Of a stretch of DNA of 6,866 bases, positions 1 to 6,386 are shown in pieces (the stretch's first letter is position 1; the number at the start of each line of letters is the position of its first letter). The notes under the pieces are model-generated. The model was given only the letters and a program-made list of their open reading frames with translations. It was not told the DNA's origin and searched no databases. The position numbers were made by a program, and so were the translations under genes. The stretch comes from Bifidobacterium breve (lineage in GTDB: Bacteria; Actinomycetota; Actinomycetes; Mycobacteriales; Mycobacteriaceae), in the NCBI GenBank assembly GCA_943331415.1, contig CALQLM010000059.1, forward strand, positions 1-6,866, written 5' to 3'.

Positions 1-161
1 ACCACATCACGGATCGCACCGAGTCCCGGGGCCGCCGAGTCCTTCGCCCACCCGGTGCGCACCACCATTGGAGCGACGATCAGGTTGGCCGGGTCGGCCA
101 GCCAGGCGAAGACGTGTTCCGGTGGTGCCGCGATGGTGCGTTCGACCTGAATAGTGACCAT
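1..161 (-). CDS. SRPBCC-fold (polyketide cyclase/START-like) protein, N-terminal part
   Basis: This is the first 53 codons of a gene that leaves the window at the left edge. The protein begins MVTIQVERTIAAPPEHVFAW and continues LADPANLIVAPMVVRTGW. An N-terminal beta strand, then 'I-A-A-P-P-E-x-V-F-A-W-L-A-D-P', is the classic opening of SRPBCC proteins (polyketide cyclase/dehydrase/lipid-binding fold), which bind hydrophobic ligands in a deep cavity. The ATG (161-159) shares one base with the TGA stop of the upstream acyltransferase (163-161), giving TGATG on the minus strand, so the two are very probably translationally coupled. Pairing with a lipid acyltransferase is compatible with a lipid or acyl-ligand role, but that is inference; the ligand cannot be read from the sequence. 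The fold assignment is fairly secure from the opening motif, but most of the protein is missing. Confidence 0.75.
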   Translation of the reverse strand, partial: MVTIQVERTIAAPPEHVFAWLADPANLIVAPMVVRTGWAKDSAAPGLGAIRDV

Positions 162-1768
162 CAGCGCGTCAAGGGATCCCCGGCCAGCACCGCGGTTCCG
201 ATGACCTCACGGAACCCCGCGCGCAGGCTGTCGATCAGCTCCTCGCGATCGTCGACGGCCGCGTCATCGGTGCTGACGCCCACGCTCGCGGTGCCCTCAT
301 AGGTCAGCATGGTGACGTTGATGGCGGCGCCGATCGTTCCGACCAACGGATACATCCGTTCGATCTTGGCCCCGGCCAGCCACACCGGCACCGGAACCCC
401 GGGCACGTTGGAGGCGGTCAGATCCGAGGTCTGGGCCGCGGCCGACACCAGCTCCGGGGGCAGGAATCGGGTCAGCTCGGCGAAGTAGTCGGCCAGTTTC
501 AGAGCCGGTTCGGCACGCCAGCTGCGCACCGTGTTCGCCGCCGCCTCCAGCACATCGTCGATGACATTGGAGATCGGGATCTCGAAGCGCGCGATCGTCA
601 CCGCATTGCTCTGGTCGTCCGAGGTGCGCAGCGAGATCGGCATGTTCATCCGCAACTCGCCGACGGGCCGACCCATCTTCTCGTGATAGCGGTACATGCC
701 GACGCTGATCGCCGCCAGGAACAGATCGTTGACGGTGCGCTCGCGCTTCTTGGCCGCGGCGCGGAACTCCGCGAAGTCCATGTCGATGGTATTGAAGTGG
801 TAGTTAATACTGCGCGACTGCATGATCGGCGACAGCGGACCCAGCGGCAGCGGGATCTTGGTGAACCGCGCCACCGACTCCGCGGTATCGCGCACCTTGC
901 CGATCAACTCCAGCGGATTCTTGACCGCCGCCATCGCCAGCGGCCCGATGCCCTTGATGACATCCTCGGCGGTCTTGGCGACCCATCCGACGTTATTGCG
1001 GATCACGGCCTGCATGAAGCCGCGGGTATCGAGCTCGACGGGCTCGGGAGCGTCCGGCATGGGCCCGAGATCGCTGCCCTCCGGTGTGAAGTCGAACAGC
1101 GCCAGACCGAGTTGTACCGTGCCCTGCCCGTCGGCGATGGCGTGGTGCAACTTCATGATGAGTGCCGCCTTGCCACCGGCCAGACCCTCCACCACAGTCA
1201 CCCGCCACAGTGGCCGCTCCTTATCGAAGTCGGTCATGGACTGCCGGCGGGCTTCGGTGAGCACGTCATCCCAACTCGCCCCGGGCATGCTGAACCGGCG
1301 CATGTGATAGCCCAGATCGAAGTCCGGATCGACCACCACGCGTGGGGTCTGCAGATTCAGTGGGCCTTCAACGACCTTCGAACGCAACACCGGAGCAAGC
1401 CGACTCGCGCGCTCGAAGCGATCGCACAGCATGTCCCAATCCGGGTTGGTCTCGAGCACCAGCAGACCGATGATGGTGGAGCGCATGACCGGATCGTCGG
1501 TGGCCATCCGCCACGTCGCGAAGTCCCAGCCGCCCAGGCGCCGGGCACCGGTGATCGTCTCCTGGCCCCGAAGCTTCTTGGTGGGTGCCTTCTTCTTCGC
1601 CGGTGATTTCTTGGCCGGTGGCGCGGTCTTGGCGGCGGGGGCCTTCTTCGCGGGTGCCTTCTTCGCCGGCGCCTTTTTGGCGGGGGCCTTCTTCGCCGGG
1701 GCCTTTTTAGCCGGTGCCTTCTGCGCTGGTGCCTTTTTGGCCGGGGCCTTCTTCTTCGGGCTGCTCAT
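161..1768 (-). CDS. WS/DGAT family wax ester synthase/diacylglycerol O-acyltransferase with lysine-rich KKAPA-repeat N-terminus
   Basis: A 535-residue protein of the bacterial wax ester synthase/acyl-CoA:diacylglycerol acyltransferase family. These enzymes esterify acyl-CoA onto diacylglycerol or fatty alcohols to make storage lipid, usually at the membrane or lipid-droplet surface. The catalytic motif HHxxxDG is intact as HHAIADG at residues 208-214. The family PLW motif is at 186-188, the ND motif at 347-348, and TASNVPG, typical of the C-terminal WS/DGAT domain, at 451-457. The enzyme core spans about 67-535 (about 469 residues), the usual family length. The first 66 residues are an added basic tail of KKAPA-type repeats. 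The ATG at 1768 is preceded by AGGA (minus strand, 1779-1776) with 7 nt spacing, so the tail is probably translated. The gene is divergent from the secreted-protein gene and coupled to a downstream SRPBCC gene. Mycobacteria carry many tgs paralogues, so which one this is, and whether it prefers TAG or wax esters, is not decided. Confidence 0.93.
   Translation of the reverse strand: MSSPKKKAPAKKAPAQKAPAKKAPAKKAPAKKAPAKKAPAKKAPAAKTAPPAKKSPAKKKAPTKKLRGQETITGARRLGGWDFATWRMATDDPVMRSTIIGLLVLETNPDWDMLCDRFERASRLAPVLRSKVVEGPLNLQTPRVVVDPDFDLGYHMRRFSMPGASWDDVLTEARRQSMTDFDKERPLWRVTVVEGLAGGKAALIMKLHHAIADGQGTVQLGLALFDFTPEGSDLGPMPDAPEPVELDTRGFMQAVIRNNVGWVAKTAEDVIKGIGPLAMAAVKNPLELIGKVRDTAESVARFTKIPLPLGPLSPIMQSRSINYHFNTIDMDFAEFRAAAKKRERTVNDLFLAAISVGMYRYHEKMGRPVGELRMNMPISLRTSDDQSNAVTIARFEIPISNVIDDVLEAAANTVRSWRAEPALKLADYFAELTRFLPPELVSAAAQTSDLTASNVPGVPVPVWLAGAKIERMYPLVGTIGAAINVTMLTYEGTASVGVSTDDAAVDDREELIDSLRAGFREVIGTAVLAGDPLTR
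1571..1756 (-). repeat. 15-bp tandem repeat coding for (KKAPA)n tail
   Basis: Residues 5-66 of the acyltransferase consist of near-perfect KKAPA/QKAPA pentapeptides (residues 6-45), then degenerate units (AKTAPPAKKSPAKKKAPTKK). Each pentapeptide corresponds to a 15-bp unit, seen on the plus strand as variants of GCCTTCTTCGCCGGT between about 1634 and 1756. Copies differ at third positions (GGT/GGC/GGG; TTC/TTT), so the array is not a very recent exact expansion. The unit length is a multiple of three, so gain or loss of units would keep the frame and only change tail length. The composition resembles the Lys/Ala/Pro tails of mycobacterial HU (HupB) and histone H1. Confidence 0.9.
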
Positions 1769-1775
1769 AGAGGAA

Positions 1776-1779
1776 TCCT
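1776..1779 (-). promoter_or_regulatory. Shine-Dalgarno of the WS/DGAT gene
   Basis: Minus-strand AGGA lies 7 nt before the ATG at 1768. It supports the start that includes the lysine-rich tail. The 66 bp between this gene and the divergent secreted-protein gene (1769-1834) must hold promoters for both; no convincing -10/-35 pair was recognised there. Confidence 0.55.
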
Positions 1780-1834
1780 GTCACCATCGGCGACGCAGCG
1801 GGTCAGATGGTCCAGCCTGCTACCGTCGGAAGAC

Positions 1835-3070
1835 GTGGGGGCTGTACAACGTGTGGGTTTGATCGGGGGCGTGACCGTCGCCGCTGGCGTGGGCGTGGCC
1901 GTGTTCTGTGGATCAGGCACCGCCTCGGCGGCACCTGACTCCGGCCCGTCGGTATCGGCTGGCGCCGAGCATTCCTCTCATAGCGCGGCGCGCACCGGAC
2001 GGCAGGCCAGGACGGCTGAGGCCCGATCCGGGGCCCGATCAGAAGCCGCGCGCAGCCGCGCGACCGCCCGGATCGCTGCCACTGTCGGCACCGTGGCACC
2101 GCGCGCCGTTCGTCGCACCCCCCAGGTGTCGGTCACCCTGCCGCAGATGCCGCTCAGCGAGGGCTCGTCGTTCATCGTCTCCCCGGAGGCCATCGCCGGC
2201 GCGGCCGAGAACTATGTCGCCGGTGGCGGCGACCCGGCCGACAACCCGCGCTTCTTCTTCGGCGACCTCGCGGTCACCAGTCTCGACGAGCTGGCCACCC
2301 AGGGTCTGCCGGCCGATCAGGTGCGGGTGCGGTTGGGCAACCTGGCGGTGTCGGGGTACTTCGGCGGAGTCTGGTTGCGCGACAACCTGCGCGACACCGC
2401 TCCCGCGGCGGCGCCGGTCAGCACCGCTGCGGTGGACTTGACCGTGTCGGCAATCGGTATGCGATTGTTCGATGCACTCGCCGGCGGTCTGACGGCGGTG
2501 GCGGCCAACGCCGGTCCGTGGCTCACCACCACCGTCGCGCACGTCACCGTTCCGATCATGCTCGCGCTGTACGGATACAACCGCGGCTATCTGGAGTACC
2601 TCCTGGAGAATCCGCCCGCCGGAGTGCCCTCGATGCGAGACACGTTGACCTGCAATGGTTTTCTGGACTGCAACTCCAGTACTTTCCCGCTGGAGATCGC
2701 CACCCGCTATGACGCCGCGCTGACCAACCTCGCCGCGCCGGCCACCCCGGGCTGGTGGGAGATGAAGCTGTGGAGCGGTGTGCTGGAGAGTGCGACGGGT
2801 GCCGGCCGGTTCGTGTGGCAGGCCATCGCCTCGGGCGGTGGTTTCTCGGCCGCGTCGTATGCCTCCCTGGTGGATCTGAGTTCGGCGTACCTGATGATCA
2901 GCAAGGCCGCGGTGCTGTCGAGCATGCTGGCCGCCGCCGACGGTGACGCCGCACTCGGCCGCAGCTCGCTGCTGCTGCAGGCGGGCCTGTGGATGTGGTC
3001 GGGGAGCTATTTCGCCGGTCTGGCCTCCAACGCTCCCGTCGGCACACTGCCCGAGATTGTGGTGGCCTGA
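1835..3070 (+). CDS. Secreted protein of unknown function with Sec signal peptide
   Basis: A 411-residue exported protein; I do not recognise its family by name. Residues 1-32 look like a signal peptide: Arg6, a Gly/Val/Ala-rich hydrophobic core (about 8-25), and an A-S-A cleavage site at 30-32 followed by APD. Cys25 sits in the core but is preceded by AVF, so it is not a lipobox. Residues about 45-95 form an Ala/Arg/Ser-rich low-complexity linker. The folded part (about 97-411) contains GDLAVTSLDELATQGLP, 'YGYNRGYLEYLLENPP' (246-261), a close Cys pair at C273 and C279 (TCNGFLDC) that could form a disulfide outside the cell, and 'GWWEMKLWSGVLESATGAG' (306-324). Hydrophobic stretches at about 215-246 and 345-396 could be amphipathic or membrane-associated. 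GTG 1835 was chosen because it keeps Arg6 in the n-region; a GTG at 1853 is possible but would remove it. GGAAG (1828-1832) is too close to 1835 to be a normal Shine-Dalgarno, so the start is uncertain. It probably forms an operon with the exporter gene 34 bp downstream. Confidence 0.8.
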   Translation: MGAVQRVGLIGGVTVAAGVGVAVFCGSGTASAAPDSGPSVSAGAEHSSHSAARTGRQARTAEARSGARSEAARSRATARIAATVGTVAPRAVRRTPQVSVTLPQMPLSEGSSFIVSPEAIAGAAENYVAGGGDPADNPRFFFGDLAVTSLDELATQGLPADQVRVRLGNLAVSGYFGGVWLRDNLRDTAPAAAPVSTAAVDLTVSAIGMRLFDALAGGLTAVAANAGPWLTTTVAHVTVPIMLALYGYNRGYLEYLLENPPAGVPSMRDTLTCNGFLDCNSSTFPLEIATRYDAALTNLAAPATPGWWEMKLWSGVLESATGAGRFVWQAIASGGGFSAASYASLVDLSSAYLMISKAAVLSSMLAAADGDAALGRSSLLLQAGLWMWSGSYFAGLASNAPVGTLPEIVVA

Positions 3071-3104
3071 CGGGCTGAGCGGCTTCCGGGTCAATAATGA
3101 GCGG

Positions 3105-4184
3105 GTGAACCCCGACGGGCCGAGCGCCGCCGATCTACGCCGCTGGCGCAGACATCTGGCGAACGAACGTGCCGAGGCCGCCGTCTACCGCGATCTGGCC
3201 CAGCGCTACGACGGTGAGGAACGCGAGATCCTGTCCGTCATCGCCGCGGCCGAGGAACGCCACGAACAGCACTGGCTGACCCTGCTCGGCGATCAGGTCG
3301 GAGCGCCACTTCGGGCCGATTTCGGCACCCGGACCCTGGCGTTCCTCGCACGCCACTTCGGGTCGGTGTTCGTTCTCGCGTTGGTGCAACGGTTCGAGGC
3401 CCGCGCCAGTTATGACGACGACGCCGACGCCACCGCGACGATGGTCGCCGATGAGCAGATCCACGAGGAGGTCATCCGGGCACTGGCCGGTCGTGGCCGC
3501 GACCGGCTGTCGGGAAGTTTCCGGGCCGCGGTGTTCGGCGCCAATGACGGACTGGTGAGCAACCTGGCGTTGATTCTGGGTGTCAGCGCCAGTGGGGTAT
3601 CTGGTCACGCCGTCTTGGTTACCGGTCTGGCCGGGTTGCTGGCCGGCGCACTGTCGATGGGCGCCGGTGAATACGTCTCGGTCAGCTCGCAACGTGAACT
3701 GCTGGAGGCGTCCACGCCCAGCCCGCGCGTCGGGGGAGCCCTGACCCAGTTGGACGTCAACGCCAATGAACTCGAACTGGTCTACCGCGCCCGCGGCATG
3801 ACTCCCGAGGAGGCCAGTGCACACGCCGCCGAGGTGCTCCGCGACCCCGGTGCGGGTGCCGACGGACACGAGTCGGTCGGCCCGGATCCCAACCGGCACG
3901 AGGCCGTCGGCACCGGACTCAAGGCTGCTGTCGCGAGCTTTCTGTTCTTCGCCGTCGGCGCGCTGATTCCGGTGCTGCCGTTTCTGTTCGGCCTCGAAGG
4001 CACGACAGCCGTTCTGGTGGCCGCCGGACTGGTGGGCGCGACACTGCTCGGCACCGGTGTGATTGTCGGTCTGCTCTCCGGTGCGCCGCCGCTGCGACGT
4101 GCCATGCGCCAGTTGATGATTGGCTACGGTGCGGCCGGAATCACCTATCTGTTGGGATTGCTCGTCGGCGGTGGGGTGGGCTAG
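3105..4184 (+). CDS. MbfA-type ferritin-like/VIT1 fusion, predicted iron (or Mn) membrane exporter
   Basis: A 359-residue fusion protein. Residues about 10-130 form a rubrerythrin/ferritin-like four-helix domain with candidate diiron ligands E21 or E24, E50xxH53, E98 and E117xxH120. Residues about 137-359 form a VIT1/CCC1 transporter domain. It opens with the hallmark FRAAVFGANDGLVSNLA (139-155) and continues into GALSMGAGEYVSVSSQRE (181-198) of the second membrane helix. A cytoplasmic segment (about 197-270, with ELVYRARGMTPEEA) follows, then three more membrane helices at about 273-292, 300-325 and 337-356, giving the usual five. In the rhizobial and Agrobacterium protein MbfA this architecture exports iron and protects against iron and peroxide stress; the same role here is inference. 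GTG 3105 is the most likely start: the frame is open upstream to 2943 but overlaps the secreted-protein gene, and family similarity begins just after 3105. The Shine-Dalgarno is weak. The stop lies 3 bp from the stop of the convergent hydrolase. No IdeR-like box was seen nearby. Confidence 0.88.
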   Translation: MNPDGPSAADLRRWRRHLANERAEAAVYRDLAQRYDGEEREILSVIAAAEERHEQHWLTLLGDQVGAPLRADFGTRTLAFLARHFGSVFVLALVQRFEARASYDDDADATATMVADEQIHEEVIRALAGRGRDRLSGSFRAAVFGANDGLVSNLALILGVSASGVSGHAVLVTGLAGLLAGALSMGAGEYVSVSSQRELLEASTPSPRVGGALTQLDVNANELELVYRARGMTPEEASAHAAEVLRDPGAGADGHESVGPDPNRHEAVGTGLKAAVASFLFFAVGALIPVLPFLFGLEGTTAVLVAAGLVGATLLGTGVIVGLLSGAPPLRRAMRQLMIGYGAAGITYLLGLLVGGGVG

Positions 4185-4187
4185 GGC

Positions 4188-5513
4188 CTACAGCATCCGC
4201 TCCGACGGCGGCACCTTCGGCATCTCACTGGTGATGCGCTGCATGGTGCCCAGGAAGCGGTAGAACTCGGGGTAGACGACCGGCTTACCGCTGTTGAGCA
4301 CGGCCACCGAGATCGCCCGCTCGGGGTCGGCCCACGCGAGCATATTGGTGAAGCCGAGATGGCCGAAGGCGTGCTGGGTATCAAGTCCGTAGAGGCTGAC
4401 CATTCGCGCGCCGAGCATCAGGCCGTGGGAGAACCGCGTCGGATAGCCGAGGGAGAAGTCGATTTCCAGATGCGAGCGCTCGATGAGCGCCTGGCGGATG
4501 GTCTCGGTCTCGATCACCCGCACGCCGTCGAGTTCACCTCCGCACCGCATGATCTCGAAGAAGCGCGACAGCTCCCACGCGGTGGTCACCACCGAGGCCG
4601 CCGGCACGATGCCGGTGAGGAAGCGGGGATCGTTGGTGAGTTTGACCAGACTGTCCAGTCCGACGCCGAGGGCCCGGCTCAGCAGATTCGACAGCGGTGG
4701 CGCGGTCGGAGGGCCGGTGACGTAGTTGACGGCGACCTTGTCGACGTCCTCGGGCGCGACGCCGTAGTTGGTCCAGCGGAACCCCAGCGGATCGAGGAAC
4801 TCCTCGGCGAGCACCTGCCGGATGTCCTTGCCGGTGGCGGTGTGCACGACCTCACCGAGGATGAACCCGCCGGAGACCGCGTGATAGGCGAGATAGCGGC
4901 CGGCCTTGGCGAACGGCGAGGCGTTGATCAGGATGTCGGTCATGTACTGGCGATCGCCGAGGTTGTCGAGATCGAGCGCGCTGCGCGGAAGGTTCGGCAC
5001 CCCGGCGCGGTGATCGAGGACGTGTCCGATGGTGATCTCGTGCTTACCGTTCTTCTCATAGCCGGGGATGTAGTCGGCGACGGGATCGTCGATGCCGAGC
5101 ACGCCCCGTTCGGCGAGTTTGTGAACGACGAAGGCGGTGATGGCCTTGGACGTGGAGTAGACACAGAACGGGGTGTCGACGGTCGCGTACTGCCGCTCGG
5201 TGTCCTTGCTGTCCTGCGGGCCGTGGCCGTGGGAGTGTCCGATCGCCCGGTTGAGGATCACCGCGCCGTTGCGTCGGATGCACACCTGCATGGCCGGATG
5301 TACACCGCTGCGGTACCAGTCGCGGACCGAGCGCCAAATCGTTTCGACCTTGTGCGCGCTCACGCCACCCGCCTCGGGCGGATCCTCGGGGCCCACATCG
5401 GTGGCGACGTCGAGATCGCGACGCACATGAATCCGGCGCAGCGGATCGGGCAGGCCCAACGGAGGCTTGGGAACCGCGGGGATCAGAGAGGCCACCGGCG
5501 AATCGTATGCCAC
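4188..5513 (-). CDS. Class C beta-lactamase-fold serine hydrolase (esterase/lipase type)
   Basis: A 441-residue serine hydrolase of the beta-lactamase/EstB-like family. The nucleophile motif SxxK is S120-T-S-K123, within FCVYSTSKAITAF, followed by the usual LAERGVLGIDDPVADYIP helix and loop. The second-motif tyrosine is Y210 in LAYHAVSGGFILGEV; it reads Y-H-A rather than the Y-x-N of true beta-lactamases. The C-terminal active-site strand has GHLGF at 384-388 in place of KTG. This combination points to an esterase, lipase or peptidase rather than a beta-lactamase. Mycobacteria have several such proteins (LipD, LipE, LipL, LpqK); which one this matches is not decided. There is no signal peptide or lipobox; the first 60 residues are Pro- and charge-rich, so it is probably cytosolic. 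GTG 5513 gives the longest form; a GTG seven codons in (5495) is an alternative, and neither has a strong Shine-Dalgarno. Confidence 0.9.
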   Translation of the reverse strand: MAYDSPVASLIPAVPKPPLGLPDPLRRIHVRRDLDVATDVGPEDPPEAGGVSAHKVETIWRSVRDWYRSGVHPAMQVCIRRNGAVILNRAIGHSHGHGPQDSKDTERQYATVDTPFCVYSTSKAITAFVVHKLAERGVLGIDDPVADYIPGYEKNGKHEITIGHVLDHRAGVPNLPRSALDLDNLGDRQYMTDILINASPFAKAGRYLAYHAVSGGFILGEVVHTATGKDIRQVLAEEFLDPLGFRWTNYGVAPEDVDKVAVNYVTGPPTAPPLSNLLSRALGVGLDSLVKLTNDPRFLTGIVPAASVVTTAWELSRFFEIMRCGGELDGVRVIETETIRQALIERSHLEIDFSLGYPTRFSHGLMLGARMVSLYGLDTQHAFGHLGFTNMLAWADPERAISVAVLNSGKPVVYPEFYRFLGTMQRITSEMPKVPPSERML

Positions 5514-5540
5514 GCGTGATTTTGGGCGGGATTCGCCGAA

Positions 5541-5571
5541 ATTAGATGCCTTTGTTTAGTGCGCTTGTCGG
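5541..5571 (-). promoter_or_regulatory. Candidate promoter for the serine hydrolase gene
   Basis: On the minus strand TCTAAT (5546-5541) matches TATAAT at five of six positions, and CCGACA (5571-5566) matches TTGACA at four of six. The spacer is 19 bp, slightly long. It would give a leader of about 20 nt before GTG 5513. The -35 element overlaps the PafBC-type box of the opposite strand. This is a by-eye match only. Confidence 0.3.
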
Positions 5572-5587
5572 ACTCCGTCGGTAGAAT
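5565..5587 (+). promoter_or_regulatory. PafBC/RecA-NDp-type DNA-damage promoter upstream of the vWA gene
   Basis: TTGTCGGAC (5565-5573), an 8-bp gap (5574-5581) and TAGAAT (5582-5587) fit the published mycobacterial RecA-independent DNA-damage promoter pattern TTGTCRGTG-N8-TANNNT. All of TTGTCRG matches, the next two bases differ (AC for TG), the spacing is exact, and TANNNT matches and is also five of six to TATAAT. In mycobacteria this element is used by the PafBC activator to induce most DNA-repair genes. The position fits: transcription would start near 5594 and give a leader of about 120 nt before ATG 5715. The match was made by eye; no transcription data were available. Confidence 0.68.
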
Positions 5588-5653
5588 TGAGATATCAAAC
5601 GCGACTGTCGCTGACGGTCGTTCATTGCAGTGCAGGGGCTCTTCACAAAGCTG

Positions 5654-5672
5654 CCGGGGGCATCACCCCCGG
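5654..5672 (+). promoter_or_regulatory. GC-rich hairpin in the vWA leader
   Basis: CCGGGGG (5654-5660), loop CATCA, CCCCCGG (5666-5672): a perfect 7-bp G/C stem with a 5-nt loop, within the predicted 5' leader 42 nt before the start codon. It is not followed directly by a T-run (a TTTT occurs 14 nt later, at 5687-5690), so it is not a standard intrinsic terminator. It could stabilise the mRNA or act in attenuation. Confidence 0.5.
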
Positions 5673-5702
5673 ACATCGTTGTGGCCTTTTGCATGCCTAA
5701 AA

Positions 5703-5708
5703 GAGAGG
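5703..5708 (+). promoter_or_regulatory. Strong Shine-Dalgarno of the vWA gene
   Basis: GAGAGG lies 6 nt before ATG 5715 and fixes this start. CTTTT (5686-5690) could pair with AAAAG (5699-5703), overlapping its first base, but the five A/U-rich pairs make this weak. Confidence 0.75.
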
Positions 5709-5714
5709 TGACCC

Positions 5715-6386
5715 ATGACCGACACCAATAAGACCCTGATCGCCGCGCTGCTTGACCGCTCCGGCTCGATGGCCGGCTCCACCGAAGCCACCGAGGACGG
5801 CTGGCGTGAGCTGATCAACTCCCAACGCTCGGAGCCCGAGTACTGCGAGGTGACGCTGGCCCAGTTCGACACCTCCTATGAGGTGCTCTACCCGCCCACC
5901 CCCATCACCGCGGTGCCGGAGTTCGTCATCGTGCCCCGCGGAATGACCGCACTGCTCGACGCGGCCGGCAAGTTCATCACCGAGGTGGGCGAACAGCTCG
6001 CGGCGCTTCCCGAGGATCAGCGGCCCGGTCGGGTGATCTGCCTGATCATGACCGACGGCATGGAGAATTCCAGCCACCAGTGGACCTGGGATGCGGTCAA
6101 GAAGCTGATCACTCAGCAGCGTGAGGTCTACGGCTGGGAGTTCATCTTCCTGGGCGCGGATATCGACGCCGTTGAGGTCGGCCAGCGGATGGGTGTGGAT
6201 TCGCGTTACGCGATGACCTTCGACAAGAGGTCCCATACCGGCAACCGCGCGGCCTATGCGCGGGCGTCGGCCGTCCTGACCGATATCAAGCGTGACTACC
6301 TCGATGGCGAAGGCTTCACCGAGGATGACCGCGCTCGGGCGATGGGTCAGGCACCGAAGAAGAATTCGAAGAAGAAGGGCGCCTAG
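5715..6386 (+). CDS. Stand-alone von Willebrand factor A (vWA) domain protein with intact MIDAS
   Basis: A 223-residue cytosolic protein, essentially one vWA domain. The metal-ion-dependent adhesion site is complete: D14-R-S16-G-S18 in ALLDRSGSM, T78 in PRGMTALLDA, and D114 in MTDGMENSS. A following conserved stretch, GWEFIFLGADIDAVEVGQRMGV (140-161, written here in two parts: GWEFIFLGAD and IDAVEVGQRMGV), is typical of small vWA proteins found in actinobacteria and their phages. vWA domains with MIDAS usually mediate Mg2+-dependent protein binding; the partner is unknown. The C-terminus ends in a basic tail (PKKNSKKKGA) encoded by a short GAAGAAG-rich direct repeat. There is no signal peptide or membrane segment. 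The gene has a strong Shine-Dalgarno and lies behind a PafBC-type promoter. The ADP-ribosylglycohydrolase gene follows after 31 bp on the same strand, so the two probably form one operon. Confidence 0.92.
   Translation: MTDTNKTLIAALLDRSGSMAGSTEATEDGWRELINSQRSEPEYCEVTLAQFDTSYEVLYPPTPITAVPEFVIVPRGMTALLDAAGKFITEVGEQLAALPEDQRPGRVICLIMTDGMENSSHQWTWDAVKKLITQQREVYGWEFIFLGADIDAVEVGQRMGVDSRYAMTFDKRSHTGNRAAYARASAVLTDIKRDYLDGEGFTEDDRARAMGQAPKKNSKKKGA

Noticed and set aside
1634..1756. Tandem repeats resembling a CRISPR or VNTR array
   Set aside because: Units are 15 bp, contiguous, without spacers, and are explained by the KKAPA coding repeat.
1431..1862. Plus-strand open frame with FFAGAFFAGA repeats that looks like a membrane protein
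   Set aside because: It is the mirror of the KKAPA coding repeat on the opposite strand; no ribosome binding site and it overlaps the well-supported acyltransferase gene.
1898..1921. Lipoprotein signal in the secreted protein (Cys25)
   Set aside because: The residues before the Cys are A-V-F, not a lipobox, and a good A-S-A signal peptidase I site follows.
2943..3104. Longer start for the ferritin-VIT1 gene
   Set aside because: It would overlap 128 bp of the secreted-protein gene, and the added residues show no similarity to the family; GTG 3105 is preferred.
4359..5519. Long plus-strand open frame opposite the hydrolase
   Set aside because: A high-GC shadow frame rich in Gly, Arg and Val with no domain signature; the minus-strand hydrolase has all active-site motifs.
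5654..5690. Intrinsic terminator for the leader RNA
   Set aside because: The hairpin is strong but the T-run begins 14 nt after the stem and is only four bases long.
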